This document shows positions 5,357 to 7,648 of a DNA stretch of 7,648 nucleotides, in pieces. The position numbers and the translations under genes were made by a program. The stretch comes from Candidatus Dormiibacterota bacterium (lineage in GTDB: Bacteria > Chloroflexota > Dormibacteria > UBA8260), in contig CATPCA010000231.1 in NCBI GenBank assembly GCA_955652545.1, positions 1 to 7,648 on the forward strand. The letters are read 5' to 3'. The notes under the pieces were generated by a model. It was given only the letters and a program-made list of their open reading frames with translations, did no database searches and was not told where the DNA came from. The number at the start of each line of letters is the position of its first letter. Within the stretch, counting starts at the first letter, position 1.

Positions 5357-6403
5357 TTGGAGACACCGGTCCCCATCCCCCTCGACCTGCGCAAGCAGCA
5401 GATTCTCAAGGCGGTGGTGTCCGACTACACGCGCACCGGCGTACCGGTCGGGTCGCACGCGCTGGCCGTGCATCTCGCTTCGTGGTCGTCCGCGACCATT
5501 CGCAACGACCTCGCCAACCTCGTCGATGTCGGTTATCTCCTCCAGCCCCACACGTCCGCGGGTCGGGTCCCCTCTGACCTCGGCTACCGGTACTACGTGG
5601 ACTTCCTGATGGAGGAGGAGGCGGTGCCCGCCGCCGTCCGACGCCAGATGGACCCGTTCTTCGCCCTGCTCCCCGCCGGCCTCGAGGAGACGCTCGAGAT
5701 GGCCGCGCGGGCCCTGGCGCTGGTCACCGACGCGGTCAGCATGGTCACCGCGCCTCGTGCTCTCGGCGCCCGGCTCAAGCACCTCGATCTCATCTCGCTG
5801 GAGTCCCGCCACGCCCTGCTGCTGCTGGTGCTCGACGGCAACCTGATCCGCCAGCATCCCATCGCGCTGGGGCGCGCCAGCGACCAGGCCGAGCTGAGCG
5901 CCCTCGCCGACCGCCTCAACACCGCCCTGGACGGGTGCCAGGCGCGCGACGTCACCACCACGGGCATCGGTGCTGACGAACTCCCCGACTCCCTGTGGGC
6001 GGAGGTGGTCAAGGCGATCGCGGAGGTCATGGAGTCCGTCGACGCCGGCCAGGACACGCTGGTGGTGCACGATGGGGTGCGCAACCTGCTCCATCAGCCC
6101 GAATTCGGCGACGTCGGTCACTTCAGGGAGGTGCTCGACCTGCTCGAGGAGGAACGCGTGCTCGGTGAGATGCTCGCCGCCATCGAGAGTGACCACGGCA
6201 CCCGCATCATGATCGGCCGCGAGACCGGTCTCGAGCAGTTGCGCCAGTGCAGCCTGGTGATGACCACCTACCGGGTGGGCGCGCAGCGCTGGGGCACGCT
6301 CGGTGTGCTCGGACCGACGCGCATGCAGTACTCGCAGGTGGCGCCACGGGTGCGCTATGTCGCCACGCGGGTCGGCGACTCGCTGAGCAGGACCCTGGGA
6401 TGA
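5357..6403 (+). CDS. hrcA: Heat-inducible transcription repressor HrcA
   Basis: A 348-residue repressor of class I heat-shock genes that binds CIRCE as a dimer; its activity is usually maintained by GroEL. The N-terminal winged-helix domain (about 8-85) shows RKQQILKAVV, PVGS (30-33), SSATIRNDLANL (44-55) and HTSAGRVPSDLGYRYYVD (65-82), all close to the family pattern. The middle (about 90-330) is the GAF-like dimerisation region, including LDLISLESRHALLLLVLD. The C-terminal signature GTLGVLGPTRMQYSQV (313-328) is intact. Length is normal. The start is TTG 5357 by its SD; GTG 5342 would add five residues (MEESE). It sits directly behind a perfect CIRCE, so it should repress itself together with grpE and dnaJ. 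Its stop overlaps the grpE start as ATGA. Confidence 0.95.
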   Translation: METPVPIPLDLRKQQILKAVVSDYTRTGVPVGSHALAVHLASWSSATIRNDLANLVDVGYLLQPHTSAGRVPSDLGYRYYVDFLMEEEAVPAAVRRQMDPFFALLPAGLEETLEMAARALALVTDAVSMVTAPRALGARLKHLDLISLESRHALLLLVLDGNLIRQHPIALGRASDQAELSALADRLNTALDGCQARDVTTTGIGADELPDSLWAEVVKAIAEVMESVDAGQDTLVVHDGVRNLLHQPEFGDVGHFREVLDLLEEERVLGEMLAAIESDHGTRIMIGRETGLEQLRQCSLVMTTYRVGAQRWGTLGVLGPTRMQYSQVAPRVRYVATRVGDSLSRTLG

Positions 6404-6963
6404 CGGACGCGGACGACAAGCGACGGCGCACCCCCCGCAGGCGCGCCGATCCTCCTCAACCCTCCCAGGCGCCGCCCGCGGACGCACCCGCACGCGCCGA
6501 CGATGTGCCGGCCGACGAGGCACCCGCCGCCCCCGACGAGCGCTACCTCCGGCTCGCCGCCGACTTCGAGAACTTCAGGCGGCGCAAGAACCAGGAATTG
6601 GCGGACCGCTCGCGCTTTGCGAGCGAGGAAGCGGCGCGCGCACTGCTGCCCGTCCTCGACAACCTGCAGCGCGCCGTCAGCCACGCGGGCGAGTCGAGCG
6701 CCGACGACCTCGTCAACGGCCTTGGCCTGGTGGTGCGCGAGTTCGAGAACGCGCTCGCCAATCTCGGCGTCACGCCGATCGATGCGGTCGGGCAGCCTTT
6801 CGACCCGGCGGTGCACGAAGCGCTCGGTGGCGAGGAGAGCGACAGCGTCGATGTCGACACGGTCGATGCCGAGCTGCAGCGCGGCTATCGACTCCACGAC
6901 CGCGTGCTCCGCCCTGCCCTGGTGCGCGTCGCCCACCCGAGAGCCGGCGCGAGGCGGCCCTGA
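6400..6963 (+). CDS. grpE: Nucleotide exchange factor GrpE
   Basis: A 187-residue cytoplasmic co-chaperone that makes DnaK release ADP and so resets its substrate-binding cycle. Residues 1-46 are a disordered Arg-, Pro-, Ala- and Asp-rich head containing KRRRTPRRR. YLRLAADFENFRRRKNQE (49-66) begins the long dimerisation helix, followed by the four-helix part (LLPVLDNLQRAV, 82-93). The beta domain that contacts DnaK carries the signature FDPAVHEAL (134-142) and the closing GYRLHDRVLRPALVRV (162-177). The ATG at 6400 has AGGA seven bases upstream and overlaps the hrcA stop by four bases. The frame is open 51 codons further up, but that part is a shadow of the end of hrcA. The gene abuts dnaJ, with no dnaK between them. 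Confidence 0.95.
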   Translation: MTDADDKRRRTPRRRADPPQPSQAPPADAPARADDVPADEAPAAPDERYLRLAADFENFRRRKNQELADRSRFASEEAARALLPVLDNLQRAVSHAGESSADDLVNGLGLVVREFENALANLGVTPIDAVGQPFDPAVHEALGGEESDSVDVDTVDAELQRGYRLHDRVLRPALVRVAHPRAGARRP

Positions 6964-7648
6964 TGGCAACCGTCAAGCGCGACTACTACGAGGTCCTTGG
7001 TGTCGAGCGCACCTGCACCGGTGAGGAGCTGAAGAAGGCGTACCGCAAGCTCGCCATGGAGTTCCACCCGGATCGCAACCACGGCGACAAGCGCGCCGAG
7101 GAGCGGTTCAAGGAGGTCGGTGAGGCGTACTCGGTGCTCAGCGACCCGCAGAAGCGGCAGCGCTACGACTCGTTCGGCCACGCCGGCGACAGCATGCCCG
7201 ACTTCGGCGGATTCTCCTTCGACTCCGCCTTCGACCTGTTCGACATGTTCTTCGGCGGCGGAGCGGGTGCCGGGCGGCGCCGGCGCGGCGGCCCGCAACC
7301 CGGTGCTGACCTGCGCATGAACGTCGACATCACGTTCGAAGAGTCCGTGTTCGGCGCCGCGCGCACCATCGAGGTGCCGCGCCGGGGCACCTGCTCGGAC
7401 TGCGCGGGCAGCGGCGCCGCGCCGGGCACACAGCCGGTGGCGTGCACCGAGTGCGGCGGCAGCGGCCAGGTGCGCCGCGCCGTGCAGAGCATCTTCGGCC
7501 AGATGGTCAACGTCACCGCGTGTCCCCGCTGCCGTGGCGAAGGACGCATCGTCGAGCAGCCGTGCCCGACGTGCCGCGGCCAGGGCCGGGTCGAGGAGCG
7601 GCAGACCCTCGACATCACCATCCCACCCGGCGTCGACGATGACGTGAC
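6963..7648 (+). CDS. dnaJ: Class-A chaperone DnaJ, 3' end cut by window edge
   Basis: The first 228 residues of a DnaJ/Hsp40 co-chaperone, which brings unfolded protein to DnaK and stimulates its ATPase. The frame is open to the right edge without a stop. The J domain (about 6-72) begins RDYYEVLGV and carries HPD at 35-37, essential for acting on DnaK, and ends SDPQKRQRYDSFGHAG. A short Gly/Phe region (about 77-112) contains AFDLFDMFFGGG, equivalent to the DIF-type stretch, and then an Arg run. After the first part of the substrate domain come four zinc-binding CxxCxGxG repeats at 144 (CSDCAGSG), 161 (CTECGGSG), 187 (CPRCRGEG) and 201 (CPTCRGQG), defining a class-A protein. The sequence stops in the second substrate domain, at ITIPPGVDD. 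The ATG at 6963 overlaps the grpE stop by one base (TGATG), with GAGG (6951-6954) eight bases upstream. About the last 40% of a typical DnaJ is missing. Confidence 0.95.
   Translation, partial: MATVKRDYYEVLGVERTCTGEELKKAYRKLAMEFHPDRNHGDKRAEERFKEVGEAYSVLSDPQKRQRYDSFGHAGDSMPDFGGFSFDSAFDLFDMFFGGGAGAGRRRRGGPQPGADLRMNVDITFEESVFGAARTIEVPRRGTCSDCAGSGAAPGTQPVACTECGGSGQVRRAVQSIFGQMVNVTACPRCRGEGRIVEQPCPTCRGQGRVEERQTLDITIPPGVDDDV

Noticed and set aside
6247..6399. N-terminal extension of grpE by 51 codons
   Set aside because: It overlaps the conserved C-terminus of HrcA out of frame. ATG 6400 has an SD and gives a normal GrpE.
5297..6523. 408-codon frame on the - strand
   Set aside because: It is the antisense shadow of hrcA. 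It also begins within grpE and ends in CIRCE, with no family features.
1..7648. CRISPR array, insertion sequence, tRNA, rRNA or tandem repeats
   Set aside because: Reading both strands by eye, I found no regularly spaced repeats, transposase-like protein, cloverleaf or rRNA-like sequence.

Overview
This is a high-GC bacterial window, probably chromosomal. A housekeeping heat-shock/heme block on the + strand lies next to a three-gene operon for surface or pilus-like proteins on the - strand. HrcA with a perfect CIRCE operator, HemW, class-A DnaJ, and TadE/TadG-type proteins with actinobacterial/Chloroflexota-like wording together suggest a high-GC terrestrial lineage such as Chloroflexota, Dormibacterota or Actinomycetota. 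That placement is inference from composition and protein style; no rRNA or other strong phylogenetic marker is present.

Layout. (1) Positions 2-646 (+) are the 3' part of an unrecognised four-helix membrane protein that is cut by the left edge. (2) Positions 648-3690 (-) hold tadE-like, tadE-like and tadG-like genes, read right to left and joined by two 4-base ATGA stop/start overlaps. This looks like a complete three-gene operon, and no Tad secretion machinery is visible beside it. (3) Positions 3691-3794 are a divergent promoter region. (4) Positions 3795-4973 (+) are hemW, a radical-SAM heme chaperone. (5) Positions 4974-5356 are mostly non-coding: an inverted repeat just after hemW, a doubtful 63-residue ORF, an extended -10 promoter, a perfect CIRCE operator and a GC-rich stem-loop that leads into hrcA. 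(6) Positions 5357-7648 (+) are hrcA, grpE and dnaJ, overlapping by 4 and 1 bases. dnaJ runs off the right edge.

How the genes work together. HrcA should bind CIRCE, which overlaps the expected start site of its own promoter, and so repress hrcA-grpE-dnaJ until heat or unfolded protein titrates it. GrpE and DnaJ are the nucleotide-exchange factor and J-protein of the DnaK machine, but dnaK is not in its usual place between them. The tad-like operon encodes two pseudopilin-type proteins and one large anchored extracellular protein, which probably form a cell-surface structure or adhesin.

I found no convincing wholly new system. The most interesting points are the stand-alone TadE-TadE-TadG operon, the layered hrcA leader (promoter, CIRCE, stem-loop, TTG start), the missing dnaK, and the small ORF that ends inside CIRCE.
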